DNA of 64,000 nucleotides from Symsagittifera roscoffensis. Lineage: Eukaryota; Xenacoelomorpha; Acoela; Convolutidae. The stretch's first letter is position 1; the number at the start of each line of letters is the position of its first letter. Made by a program: the position numbers and the translations under genes. The stretch spans positions 51,594,938-51,658,937 of the forward strand of contig NC_087069.1 in the NCBI RefSeq assembly GCF_963678635.1, in the 5' to 3' direction. Positions 49,501-58,690 of this stretch are shown here, piece after piece. The notes beneath the pieces are model-generated. The model was not told the origin of the DNA. It searched no databases and saw only the letters and a program-made list of their open reading frames with translations.

Positions 49501-52500
49501 TGAATTCATTTCTTACCGTTTGTTCTGAAACGAAATATTTAGTAAAAACGGGTTAAATATTAAACTAACAGTGACAATTCGAGATATCACCAGTTATTAT
49601 ATCACAATTTAGGTTATCTCGCAAGTTTTAACTTCCTTGTGTTTTTAGATTATTCTTTCTTGGGTGGCAAAGACGAGTTTGTTGTCGAGAAGGAGAGCAG
49701 GACTGTAGTACTGGCAACAACATCAAGATCACTCACCCCTCGTAAGTCAAAGTCACAATGCTAAAAAAAACAAATTTAGGAAAAGCGCTGCAATTTTCGA
49801 AGTGAGAGCTCACAAGATATCCATAGCTTATTGGGTTCATCATGATTAAGTGAGCTCTAGTTCAACCTGAGCTAAACTACCTCCGGGCCTATGCCCCCTC
49901 CCCCTCCATAATAATGCCTGAATGTAAATTGGAACAAATTTTGAGCTGGTTAAATAGCCGCTTACGCGTTAGTTAATTGTCAAAACTTAGCCAAGCAAAC
50001 CACCACGAGCACAAATATTCGTCAATTTCTTCGAAAGCCAGAACAACAAATCAATAGAAAAATAAAATTAGTAAGTGTGGTATTTGAATTTCTTGTTACT
50101 TCTTTATAGCTGAGCTATCACAAAAAAAAAGACTTAAGACGATTCCTTGCATGATGAACCAAAAATGGTCTCCTAATATGTGTTCATTTGCTACTGAATG
50201 AAATAAATAGATTTTTTCCAGTATGTAATTTTTTTCTGTCAGTTTTTTATCCGCGCTGAGTTGCTTGCCTCTGTTTACATTTTCAATTTAGACCGTTCTC
50301 ATTTTTCACAAAGAAACTGTTTTTTTTTTCCAATCTCAACGGACTCGGGGAAAAAGATTCCCTTTCTGGCTCACCCTACCAAGTTAACTTCTTGTCGCTA
50401 AAATGAATATCATCGTGTAAAAGCTAAAACGCTGCCTTCATGATGACCAATGTAAACTTTTGGGAAAATTTGATGTGATGGTGGCAAAAGTTTGTCCAGA
50501 AGTCAAACTTAGTTTCGGTTTTGAACATCGAAGAAAGTTTCTTGTAATTGAGTTACAATTAATTTTCAATTTCATCATTGTTTGTAATTGGGTCTTGCAT
50601 GCAGTTGTAAATTGTGAGATTATTTTGATTATTTCAGCTCTGGAAATGGGTATGAATTGCTTCATTGTGTCTTATTTTAATTCACATAACTTTGTTCTTT
50701 TAACATACGCTTCAAGACTTCTTCGAAAGTTTGCAGTTTCTTAATCGACAAAAAGTTTAGTGGTTTTCCTTGATGAAATTAATGCAAGTTTTGTTCTGGT
50801 CACCTCGAAAATAAAGGGAAGAATCTTTGGCTTAAAGCGAATTTTTCGCAATAATTAGAAACGTTATAGAGAGTTGCAAAAAGTTCGGACCGACAGAATT
50901 AATTAAAAAGAGCAATCGTCACCATTTTGACAGATTTTGCATGCAGTTTTTTTCATACAACCTTGAGACACAAAATCGGACTGAAAAATTAGATCTTGCA
51001 TGCAACGTTTTTCCAAAATAGGTAAATTGCTCTTTTTAATTAATTTTGTCTGTCCGAACTTTTTGCTACTATAGAGAGTTGCAAAAAGTTCGGACAGACA
51101 GAAATAATTAAAAAGAGCAATCTGCCGATTTGCAGCAATTTTTGCATGCAAATTTGAATTTTTAAGTGACATTGAGACAAACTTTCAGTCTGAAAAATTA
51201 GCTTTTGCATGCAAAAATTGTCTGAAAAAGATCATTTGCTCTTTTTAATTAATTCTGTCTGTCCGAACTTTTTGCTACTAATTATATAATTAGTAGCAAA
51301 AAGTTCGGACAGACAGAATTAATTAAAATGAGCAATCAAAGCTATTCGACGCTTTTTTGCATGCAAAATCTGAAGCCGGACAACATTGAACTTTTTGTCA
51401 GACCAAATTCAAAATGCGAGGTCAGCGATTATCCGATGATTATGCAAGCCTAATTTTTAAATATTGCGATGAAAATCCAGATTTTACAATAAAACAGTTA
51501 GCAAAATTGGTTAAAAAGTCGAATATCAAGGAGTTTTATTCAACAAAAAAAGAGATTAGGCCGCCCCAATAAAACAAATGCAGGTGAAGATGATGAAATT
51601 ATTCAAAATTTGGAAACTGATCGCAGAAAAAATTTAGCCACCCTGAGCAATAATTTTTCCGTCTCAAGGTTCACTAGTCGACGACGTATTCAAAAAGCAG
51701 GATTTCGTTACCGAAAAGCATCGCAAAATTTTTTGACGTCACAACAAAGAGAAAAACGAAGACTTTATGCAAATCGTTATTTGAATTTCGATTGGAGTCG
51801 GGTTATGTTTTCCGACGAAATGGTTGTAAAACTTAGGAAAAAACTCGGAGATATATTTTTGAAGACGGTCAAGCGAGCGATTTGAAACACGAAATTCAAC
51901 CGATACCCAAATTCAGAGGGGTGGAAATGTGACAGTCTGGGGTTGGTTTTCATTTTTTGGGTTTCGGCTTTATTGAAACTTTCTATTCCACAATGAACGC
52001 CCAGCATTATATAGAAGAAAATTTACCAAATTTTTTGCTACCTAGTGTGGACATGCTGAACCCCCCAAGAAGAACGTTTGTTTTTCACGAGACAATGCCA
52101 CACCAGATACTGCAAATATGACGAAAGACTATTTACGAGAAAAAAATATTCCCCTGCTCGAATGGCCCCCATATAGCCCTGATCTTAACCCAATTGAAAA
52201 TGTGTGGGAAAGAATAAAGAAAAAAATGGCTTTAGATCCACCAACAACTCCTGAAGATGCTGCCCAAAAAATTCGCGATATTTGGTTTACTTTACCAGAA
52301 GATTATGCGCAAAATCTTGCCCTTAGTGTGCCTTCTCGGCTTCGGAATGCAACTGCCCGCCGTGGTTATAGTTTTTGAGCGAAAATTTTGCTTTATGAAC
52401 TTTCGACTTTATGTTTATTTCAGTTTTTATTTCCGCTGATGTCTAGACAGTTGCTCTTTTTAATTAAGACTGTCTGTCCGAACTTTTTGCAACTCTCTAT

Positions 52501-55074
52501 AATTATAGATGAGATTGAGTGACATGCCATATCCAATCTATTGTCTCAAAGTTGGTGGTCAGACAACAACATTTTTCGAAGAAGTCTTTTAGCCGAAATG
52601 AAAAATTCAATGTTGTCAGTCTTGCTATAGTTACGCTTTTGTTGCCAGAAATTTCTTATAATTGCTACTAATTCCTTTCAATGAACTTCTTTTTGAAAAA
52701 AGTCTGATTTCATACGCATTCTGTCACAAAACCTCATTTTGGGAAAAACTAGTTAAGTGTTGATGTTTTGTTTTCAGCAGATGATGTGCGAAACAATGTT
52801 CAAGGTTACGAAAGGTCCGAAGGAAAGACTGTCGTGAAAACAGGTAAACAATTATTTGTGCAATGCAAATTTTTCGAGACTCTTGTACGGGAATGAAAAT
52901 CTTGCAAAACTTCTAATTTTTATTGGGAAAGCTAATATTTAGCTAAAAAGAAACTCCTCAACCCTGCTCGTTAACTTTCAATCGATTTTAAAAATATGCT
53001 CTTTTTCATTTATGTGCATTCAAAAAAGTGCTTTTTTATTTTGATCGTATTGGACTGAGCGGTGTATTGAGAATACTGTTGGAATGTGTGTGGGGGGGGG
53101 GGGCAGTTGTGGGATGCTTAAATGGGGACGACCCGGCAAATTTTGCAAGAAGTTCACAATACAAAAGTTCTTTGGTATTTAATTTCAACGTAAAAAGTTT
53201 TTTTTCTTATGCAGTCACAAACAACTGTTTTCTGGCGATCATAGTAAACTCAAGATATTTGTTTTTAGCGTTGGTTTTTTTCAGTATGCAAAGTTTAAGA
53301 ATTTTTCTGTACTAGTTGACTATTCCGCTTTGTTATCTTTCTCGGACTTATGATGTAACAAGGGGTTTTACAATGCTTAAATTGAAGTTGAAATAAGTTT
53401 TCCTAGTCTATTCAGTCTAAATATCATTTTGAGTAGCAATCGAACAGTCTGACAAAAAACTTTTACTCGAAACCAATGGCAGGTTAAAGGAGTCAGTTTG
53501 CATTCAATTAACAATTATTTAATAATTAACTAAGTTATCCTTCCTTTCAACTACCCGAGTTGACCAAAAATGCTTGTCCTACAAATTTCATATATGAAAA
53601 AATGCTTGTCATACAAATTCGTACATTTCTATAGATACAGAAATTGTTTAGAAAGCTCTAGGATAAGCATGTTTGCATATATGGAAAATTGTATTATAAG
53701 CTTTTTTCATAAAACAAAAAGTGATTTATTGTTAATTTTCTCAACATTTTGGGATGTGTTCGTAACCGAACATAAAAGACTAGTGTCAGCAATGGGTTGA
53801 TCTTTTTACACTTACATAACAATAACAATAAAACGAACTGAAATATATAAGAGCTCTTTTCACAAATCATATACTGAAAGCATCAAATTTTTAAATTTTA
53901 ACAAAAACTTTCAAAGATGATTATTTTTAAAAAAAATAGAAATTTTCAAAAGATCAGATTTTGATCAAGGCATAGATAAACACGCCACACAAAAAAATAG
54001 GAGTTTTTAGCCTCTTTGAAAAAAGTTGTCCAGAGAACCGGCAAAAATTCCAATTTTTGTGTATCCAGGATTAGCAATTGTATGATTAGCCTGTTTTCAA
54101 ACATTTGATGTATGGAATTATATGATACGCATTTTAGATATATGGAGTTGTAAGACAAGTATTTTCGGTATATGGAGGTCAACCAGAGTATTATTGTCAC
54201 ATCATTTCGTATAAGCTTCTTCTTCCAGTTTGATCGAGAAATCGTGCAAATGGTTCCTAGAACAACTCTTAAAAGTAGAACAAATTCTTTCCCAAAAACC
54301 TAATTTCTAAGCTTTAACAAACTTCTCTTTAGGAAGAAGCCCAAAAACGTATAAGCTTCTTAAAATTGGCCAACCATTTTTGCGAAAAATCAAAACAACA
54401 TATACCAGTGATTTCGTTACGAGGCCAACCTGTGCACTGGATAGGCGCACAATTTTGTGTCTGGGTGTTCCTGGATTCAGAGACAAATCTTTTAAAATGT
54501 TTAAATTTTGTCGAAACGATCAAAGAAAATGAAAGAAAAAAAGAAGAACAAAGGGAACGTCCTTGTTGCGGAATCAGCTTACATTTCAAAAAGTACAAAA
54601 TTTGGCCTCGTACTGTTTTGAATATCTTCGAGGATATTTTACTTAGTAGTCTTCGTAATACTAAAAATTTTGAGACAAAAACAATCAATTAGAAGTTAAG
54701 CTACATGCATTTTCCATATTTTAAGACTTCTTGGCCTCCAATTTTGCAATAATGCGGCAGAGGGGATAATGTTCAGAAGAAAAGATTTTTGACAGAAGTA
54801 TTGAGCAAAATAGGGACAAAAAAAATTAATCAGTCAATTGATGGTTCGAGGTAATTAAAGGCGTAGACAGCACAAAACTTAAAAAATTCTTGTAACTTGC
54901 ACAATTTCACTTTTTTGGACACTTTAATACATCCAGGTGTCATCAGGTCCAGTTTCATTTCCTCTGTCTATAAATCTCGTTTCTGTTTCAGTGAAGAAGT
55001 TGTCGGTCAAAAAGATTTCTCAACCTCCGAGCAGTTTAACGAGTCCACACATCAGCAAACAAATCTCGCCGTGA
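40135..55074 (+). CDS. Five-exon gene, 246-residue low-complexity protein
   Basis: Exons: 40135-40510, 41170-41292, 49649-49741, 52778-52843, 54992-55074. Donors are G|GTACAA, G|GTATCG, C|GTAAGT and G|GTAAAC; acceptors are CTCCAG, TTTTAG, TTTCAG and TTTCAG. Every junction is phase 1, the total is 741 nt, and the frame stays open to TGA at 55072-55074, with AATAAA 52 nt later. That coherence is strong evidence for a real gene. The product is hydrophilic. Exon 1 is Ser/Asn/Pro-rich with an acidic NDDEEFNFADD stretch. Exon junction regions carry RRPRSNTG and KKRASYC, which look like basophilic kinase sites. Exon 3 gives a more ordered block (FLGGKDEFVVEKESRTVVL), and exon 5 a basic tail (VKKLSVKKISQPPSSL). 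There is no signal peptide or membrane segment. No family is recognised; an intracellular scaffold or cytoskeletal adaptor is only a guess. Its introns are loaded with transposons. Confidence 0.7.
41170..41292 (+). CDS. Exon 2 of the five-exon gene
   Basis: 123 nt, phase 1 to 1, after 'tttctccag'. It encodes a Ser/Asn/Gly-rich segment including HKKRASYCTFESGNAYDTSS. Confidence 0.65.
41455..41760 (-). mobile_element. Fragment of the hAT-like MITE in intron 2
   Basis: On the minus strand it matches the interior of the element at 37751 (blocks around 'cagggattcgac', 'ggcgcc' and a C/G run), but both termini are lost. Overlapping frames on both strands are by-products. Confidence 0.6.
42048..42955. 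mobile_element. TIR element with 'tacccgggttgac' ends
   Basis: A perfect 13-bp inverted repeat: 'tacccgggttgac' at 42048-42060 and 'gtcaacccgggta' at 42943-42955. Each subterminal region holds several diverged copies of a 'tatgataaNcattttt' plus 'ttccata' motif. Relatives lie at 53552-54190, 8771-9470 and 23062-23074. There is no transposase ORF. Confidence 0.8.
43045..43257 (-). repeat. 3' LTR of the gypsy element
   Basis: It matches 48846-49059 along its length, from 'taataaa.tattcta' to 'caaatcacaac'. On the minus strand a purine tract 'ggtgggaaa' directly precedes the LTR start 'tgttgtg', as expected for plus-strand priming. Confidence 0.85.
45060..45590 (-). pseudogene. Gypsy integrase remnant
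   Basis: The intact part is 137 codons. It has the zinc-binding HHRNSCSQC, then the catalytic core opening INLDFAGPMDAF (first Asp) and ILLCIDRFTKFPSAKI. The second Asp block is altered (IRVDHALYL). After a frame break, the third catalytic region can be read near 45130 as DHRSNGLVER, followed by a stop. Integrase joins element DNA to the host genome. This copy cannot be functional. Confidence 0.85.
45560..46165 (-). pseudogene. Gypsy RNase H remnant and linker
   Basis: The frame begins near a MDASHSGRFAQSIEIW stretch resembling the catalytic DASxxG start of gypsy RNase H. It continues through lysine-rich linker sequence and ends with LDSKLVVPATIRG, the usual lead-in to the integrase zinc finger. 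Most of the RNase H core is not recognisable. Confidence 0.65.
46271..46567 (-). pseudogene. Gypsy RT thumb/connection region with internal duplication
   Basis: It reads SEIEWLGFKISGEGVRP and IPKNISELRSFFGSINQYVK, the conserved block after the RT palm in gypsy elements. Its first 20 codons contain a tandem duplication of NNMAVKW..KC (about 54 bp, 46507-46585), so this copy suffered slippage. Confidence 0.85.
46598..47053 (-). pseudogene. Gypsy reverse transcriptase palm
   Basis: Visible motifs: PIWITRKRDGSIKLALGSK, FSNLDLKNAYSQLKL (motif A with Asp), FSTRFYGLGDMPNEIQRAME (motif B) and CYIDDFLVASRGSLEEH (YIDD, motif C). It is about 150 codons, uninterrupted, but upstream and downstream joints need frame changes. 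The active-site residues are still present. Confidence 0.9.
47266..47757 (-). pseudogene. Gypsy aspartic protease region
   Basis: The 163-codon frame contains NIPVDSASPVSF, where the catalytic D[ST]G triad reads DSA, and the C-terminal ERNILGIDIPPKLGI hallmark of retroviral-type proteases. The Gly-to-Ala change at the triad would be expected to impair the enzyme if real. Confidence 0.75.
47800..48774 (-). pseudogene. Gypsy Gag remnant
   Basis: The first 145 codons (48774-48337) are open and basic with a charged helical stretch (RNRNAMKRCEAAEEKRINEE). After a frame break a capsid-like block reads KDRESYEEFWGALTDLAS near 48310, and further down a degenerate zinc knuckle (C..F...KGHLNVC / C..KGHFAK) lies near 47900-47980. 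Gag would form the particle around element RNA. Confidence 0.75.
48830..48845 (-). promoter_or_regulatory. Primer-binding site of the gypsy element
   Basis: On the minus strand 'tggcgcagtctaaggc' directly follows the upstream LTR and starts with TGG, complementary to a tRNA 3' CCA end. The tRNA species was not identified. Confidence 0.75.
48846..49059 (-). repeat. 5' LTR of the gypsy element
   Basis: Partner of 43045-43257. Landmarks shared in order include 'actacgagctatgtacaac', 'gaacactctacgatc' and 'accggtggtcgta'. Confidence 0.85.
49649..49741 (+). CDS. Exon 3 of the five-exon gene
   Basis: 93 nt, phase 1 to 1, between 'gtgtttttag' and 'gtaagtc'. It encodes DYSFLGGKDEFVVEKESRTV and on to SRSLTP, the most ordered-looking part of the protein. 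It lies 590 bp right of the gypsy element. Confidence 0.7.
50867..51070. mobile_element. Tc1-type MITE, cluster member 1
   Basis: The inverted ends match the element at 38470, with the same interior ('cattttgacagatttt', paired 'ttttgcatgca'). Its right TA is directly shared with the next element. Confidence 0.85.
51071..51285. mobile_element. Tc1-type MITE, cluster member 2
   Basis: It has the same 45-bp ends but a different interior from member 1 ('ctgccgatttgcagc'), so it is a separate subfamily or a different insertion, abutting both neighbours without spacer. Confidence 0.8.
51286..52503 (+). mobile_element. Tc1-family transposon, near full length
   Basis: A 1.2 kb element with the same inverted ends as the MITEs ('gtagcaaaaagttcggacag' left, complement at 52470-52500 right) and flanking TA. 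It encodes the transposase remnant at 51414-52378. The MITEs share only its ends and were probably mobilised by its relatives. Confidence 0.9.
51414..52378 (+). pseudogene. Tc1 transposase, frameshifted
   Basis: It starts MRGQRLSDDYASLIFKYCDE, an HTH-type N-terminus (FTIKQLAKLV). After a frame change near 51535, a second frame gives the HTH2 region and FDWSRVMFSDEMV with the first catalytic Asp. Further breaks lie near 51840-51960. The last frame has RDNATPDT with the second Asp, and WPPYSPDLNPIENVWERIKK with the catalytic Glu, 34 residues after it: DD34E spacing, the Tc1 hallmark. It ends at TGA 52376. At least three frame changes make it inactive. Confidence 0.88.
52778..52843 (+). CDS. Exon 4 of the five-exon gene (tandem acceptor)
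   Basis: 66 nt, or 63 nt if the second AG of 'ttttcagcag' is used. Both choices keep the frame, giving Pro-Asp-Asp or His-Asp at the junction. It encodes VRNNVQGYERSEGKTVVKT. Confidence 0.65.
53088..53103. repeat. Poly-G tract in intron 4
   Basis: A run of more than ten G within 'gtgtgtgggg', one of several C/G homopolymers in the window. Confidence 0.8.
53552..54190. mobile_element. TIR element related to 42048-42955, in intron 4
   Basis: The left end 'tacccgagttgacc' and right end 'gtcaaccagagta' are diverged forms of the 13-bp terminus. Subterminal 'tatatggaattatatgata' motifs repeat at the right. The interior shares 'cacaaatcatatactgaaag' with the relic at 8771 and 'ataaacacgcca' with 42048-42955. 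Confidence 0.75.
54410..54505 (-). repeat. Inverted partner of the repeat at 28360
   Basis: The reverse complement of 28360-28450, including 'tgtgcactggata' and 'cacaattttgtgtctg'. Confidence 0.7.
54992..55074 (+). CDS. Exon 5 (last) of the five-exon gene
   Basis: It follows 'ctgtttcag' and supplies 27 codons to TGA: a basic, Ser/Pro-rich tail (VKKLSVKKISQPPSSLTSPH). Confidence 0.65.
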
Positions 55075-55125
55075 TTTCTCATTGAACTCTGACAAAAAAT
55101 TATGATTTAAAAAACTCTGAATTGA

Positions 55126-55131
55126 AATAAA
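55126..55131 (+). terminator. Poly(A) signal of the five-exon gene
   Basis: AATAAA 52 nt after the stop codon. Confidence 0.5.
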
Positions 55132-55605
55132 AACTAAAATAGAACGAAAGTGGGGATTTTTCTTTCTTGAAATGTGGTAGTAGTTCAGATTTTTGAAAAA
55201 TTAGGCCAAATTAACAGAATTTAGGAATTAACCAGTTGAATCAGATTAATTGCGTGAGCTGCTATAACTTTTCGATAATACGAATACCTACCACAAACTG
55301 TCTTAGATAAATAATCATTTACAGCAATGAAATAGCGAAAGTTTAAAATTTTTAATTTAATAATTGAAAGTTTGTTGTAATAAATTGATGTTTTTGTATT
55401 TGGGTTGCCAAAGATTTTTTCTCAGATCTTGACGGAAATCAGTCCAACTAAAATTTCATTGCAAAAAATAAGATTCTTAGAAGGAACAACTCTCGACAAA
55501 AAATGCTCTAACAGCAATCAAAAACATTCAAAAACTGATAATACTGTAATCACGTTGCTCTTGCTCAGCTCACAGTTGTTTGAAATTTTAATAAAAATTT
55601 CAAAT

Positions 55606-55830
55606 CAGTAGCGGATTTAGGGGGGGGGGGGAGTAGGCTTCTTCCCCCTTTCAGGGATTCGACCCCCTGCCGATGCAAAGGATGTCTTTGTACTACTTTG
55701 TGATATCCATTTTCGGCTGATGGACCCTAGCAATTTTTTAGGCGCCTTCGGCGCCAACATGTACTAATTTTGAGGGGTGAGCGCTGGCCAAAAAAACGGT
55801 ATGGTTTGGTCAAAAATTTCAAAAAAGTGC
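55606..55830 (+). mobile_element. Truncated hAT-like MITE
   Basis: It begins 'cagtagcggatttaggggg', a mutated form of the CAGGGGCGGATTTAGG terminus, and follows the 37751 element through the 'cagggattcgac' and 'ggcgcc' blocks. The right end is missing. Confidence 0.65.
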
Positions 55831-57660
55831 CTGAAAAACCAATTAAAATGATCAAAATAAATAATTTGACTGGTGGTTTCTTTTTAAATTCAGTGCTTTT
55901 CTATTTTAAAAAAGAGGAAAATCCACTATCGAACAGCATAATTGTAAAGGTCTCATAAAACGTGGCTGAGTTCTAAGTTCGAAAATGCAAGTTAATTGTC
56001 AGATTTTCCAGCAAAATAGGAGTTTTACCTAATGATCCAAACTTCGCAAATCGAGTTTTTTAACAAAAAAGCGTCCAATATACTTTATTGTACAAATTCA
56101 AAGAGCTTCAAAGCCATCTATTTTTTCTTCGAAATTGAAAAATTGAAGAATTTTGAAAAGCCGCGTCGGTGTATTTTTCAGTTTCCTTGCGTTAGTTACT
56201 CTTTTCCAACTGTCAGTTAGCTATGTTTTCTTCCCAGACTGACAGAGTGCAAACTCGAATAAGCTGAACGAAGAATCATTACTTTATCCAGAAAACGATA
56301 CTTTAAACAATATTTTTTGTTCAAACGTTAAACAGATGGAAAAATTTACAACCCAACAAAAAGTTTTCCAAAATTCAATTTTTTTTTCTGTACTTCATCT
56401 TAATAACCTTGCAACCTTTTTTAGATTTCAATGGGTTAACTTTCACATAATTAAACCGCATTTTTCCCTTTTTTTCAGCCATTCTTTTGCTTTAACTTAG
56501 GCGGCTTACTTTTAGGATTTTCTTCAAGTTCAACAAAGTATTGACCAACTTGATCTTCAAAAAATAGTTCTGAAAATGTATTGATTGATTTTCAATCTTC
56601 ACAGAATTTTACTAAACACAAATCAGTAATTAACTCAGTTTTTCTTGTTTCAATGCCCAACTTCCAACTATTTATTGGCTGTGTCTCTAAAATTAGAATG
56701 AAATTTGAAGACTCCAAAAAGACAGAGCTAAATTGAACGAAAGTAAATCATTTCCTTTTTACTTGAATATTATACTGCCATTTACAGCACCTATGAGAAA
56801 AAAAACTGAAAAAAGGACTTTTTGTGACTTTCCAATTCTTATCTTAAATATCTTCGAGATTAATTATGCCACTTGGCATTTTTTTTCAAATCTTGCCGTT
56901 AGTGCTGACAAAATTTTAGATATAAATTGCTTTTAAAAACCGCTTCATAACTTTTTGCTGTTTGAAATGATTTCCACGGTTTATGGTACCTGTTTTCTAT
57001 TTTTCAAAAACGGTCCTAATTATTCTACTTATAAAAATTAGACTCTCATGACGTCATATTTAAGGTCACCACTTGAATGCAGACATCTATCACATTATCT
57101 TGAGTTTTCTGTAGCTTCAAAAATGATTGGAAATTACTCGAAATTTTGCTAATAATTAAGGGCTTGAATATAACTGAAAACTCTGTATACAACTAATTTT
57201 CCGCGTTATTTTCAGATCCTTATGCGTTTAAAATTATCAGATTGTTCAAGTTAGATTGATTTAAGTTTGTTTCAAGTTCCGACTTTCCTTATTCCTTCTA
57301 ACGTACCTTTTTCCCAACTACTTTTACGCCTCATCTGACTCGGACTGATCAGATTACCACAGTTCCTGTCGGCTGGGCGATAATTCGCTTTAGCCGTATT
57401 TTTTGTCGAGTCTTTTCCCTAAATAAGGGAATTCCCTGAGCATGACATTTTCCAATATACTTGCAATCGATCGTTCAACTCATAGCTTTTGTCAGGCAAT
57501 ACTCAAGCATCATTTGTGTCGGTCGGCACAAATAAATTCTTTTTTCTTCAAATTGGTCCAAAAGCATCATCACCACCGCTAATTTTCGAATTTGTGTCTC
57601 ATCCGATATCCACTTTTATCATTTTCCAATACAACGTTTTTTTTTGTTTTTTGACTCTTG
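55831..57660. other. Non-coding stretch
   Basis: Acceptor-like TTTTCAG sites at 56480 and 57193 are not followed by frames I can support. No repeats with clear ends. Confidence 0.4.
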
Positions 57661-57697
57661 CAGAATAAGATTCGGCCAGCAAAAAATTAAAGTTGTT

Positions 57698-57830
57698 ATG
57701 CTACCGGTGACCGTACTTTGGTTTTTGATTGCCATTGTATTGTGGCAACTTTCTCAGTATTCTTTAGCCGACGAGCGAACCCGGCTTGTCCCATTATGGA
57801 CCGTTGTTTCTGGCTGCCATCTTGAGTTAG
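57698..57830 (+). CDS. Candidate first coding exon with signal peptide
   Basis: A very strong acceptor (long T tract, then 'gactcttgcag', 57661-57663) precedes a short leader and the ATG at 57698. The 44 codons read MLPVTVLWFLIAIVLWQLSQ, then YSLADERTRL and on to LELG: a hydrophobic core of about 14 residues and a plausible cleavage zone after SLA, so a secreted or membrane protein. The exon ends at a donor G|GTATGG in phase 1, the same phase as the neighbouring gene's introns. No downstream exon was found in the window, since the right-end viral module follows. Without a partner exon this stays tentative. Confidence 0.35.
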
Positions 57831-58590
57831 GTATGGATGTCTAGCTCATAGAGTAATTTCGGATAGGGTACACCGTCTGCTCGTCACGCTATCATATTTT
57901 CGGCCGGATAGATTCGTGCAACTTTTTAGTCTAATACCGATCCTAATCTTACTCTTATTACTACTAGTCTCAGAGTGTTTAACTAGTCTCTGCTAGGCTC
58001 AATAGATCTAGAGTATACTGGTATTGTTGCGGCTGCTGCAGTACTCGGGAGAGTCAACTATTTTCTAAGTTAAATTCAAATCTCTCTGATCCCCAATGAA
58101 TGAAATCGTTTTAGATTCCAGAATCCAAAATGCTTTGCTATGTCATTTCTGCTTGCATTTGTGGGGGGGTTGTTTGTGATCAACCTCGTCTGGGAATGGC
58201 GTGAAGTTCGTGTTTGGAAGGGATGCCTTGTTACTCGGATCTGTACGTATACTTGAACATCGAGGTGGTCATTGGTCTGATTCAATGAAGTCCTTTGCTG
58301 CGAAGTCAAGTCGTACTCTAAATCCTTTGAGTTGTGATTGTGTGCGGCATGTCGGTTGTGGTTGGTAGCCATTCTTATTCAGGTTGTGATAGGGTCGTCT
58401 AGTCTTTGGATGTTCGTCTTTGTTGTTGTGTATGATCTATATACTGCATACTATGATTTACATTTTATAATTTTTGTTAATCGTTTTTTAGTTATGATCT
58501 TGGTTAAGTGTTTTCACAAAAGCTTTTTATTTTAGTTCAGTTATTTTGAAGAGTTACTCACCCTTGAGTATCTCTTATTAAAAATAAAAG

Positions 58591-58690
58591 TGTGGTCACA
58601 AAGCGTGGTGTAGCGCGGTGGGTTAGGCCGGCTATAGAGCATGCTCAGGACGTCCTTTCTGGTGTATGAGGTTAGGGTTAGGGTTAGGCC
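58591..58690 (+). repeat. tRNA/SINE-like head and interstitial TTAGGG tract
   Basis: 'tagcgcggtgg' at 58611-58621 resembles a pol III A box and is embedded in a locally GC-richer stretch. No clear B box follows at normal spacing. At 58671-58688 'gttagggttagggttagg' is a short run of the TTAGGG telomere-type repeat. Either a tRNA-derived SINE fragment or chance. The telomere-like tract is unambiguous but short. Confidence 0.4.

Noticed and set aside
58671-58688. A chromosome end
   Set aside because: Only about three telomere-type repeats, with unrelated complex sequence on both sides. This is an interstitial tract, not a telomere.
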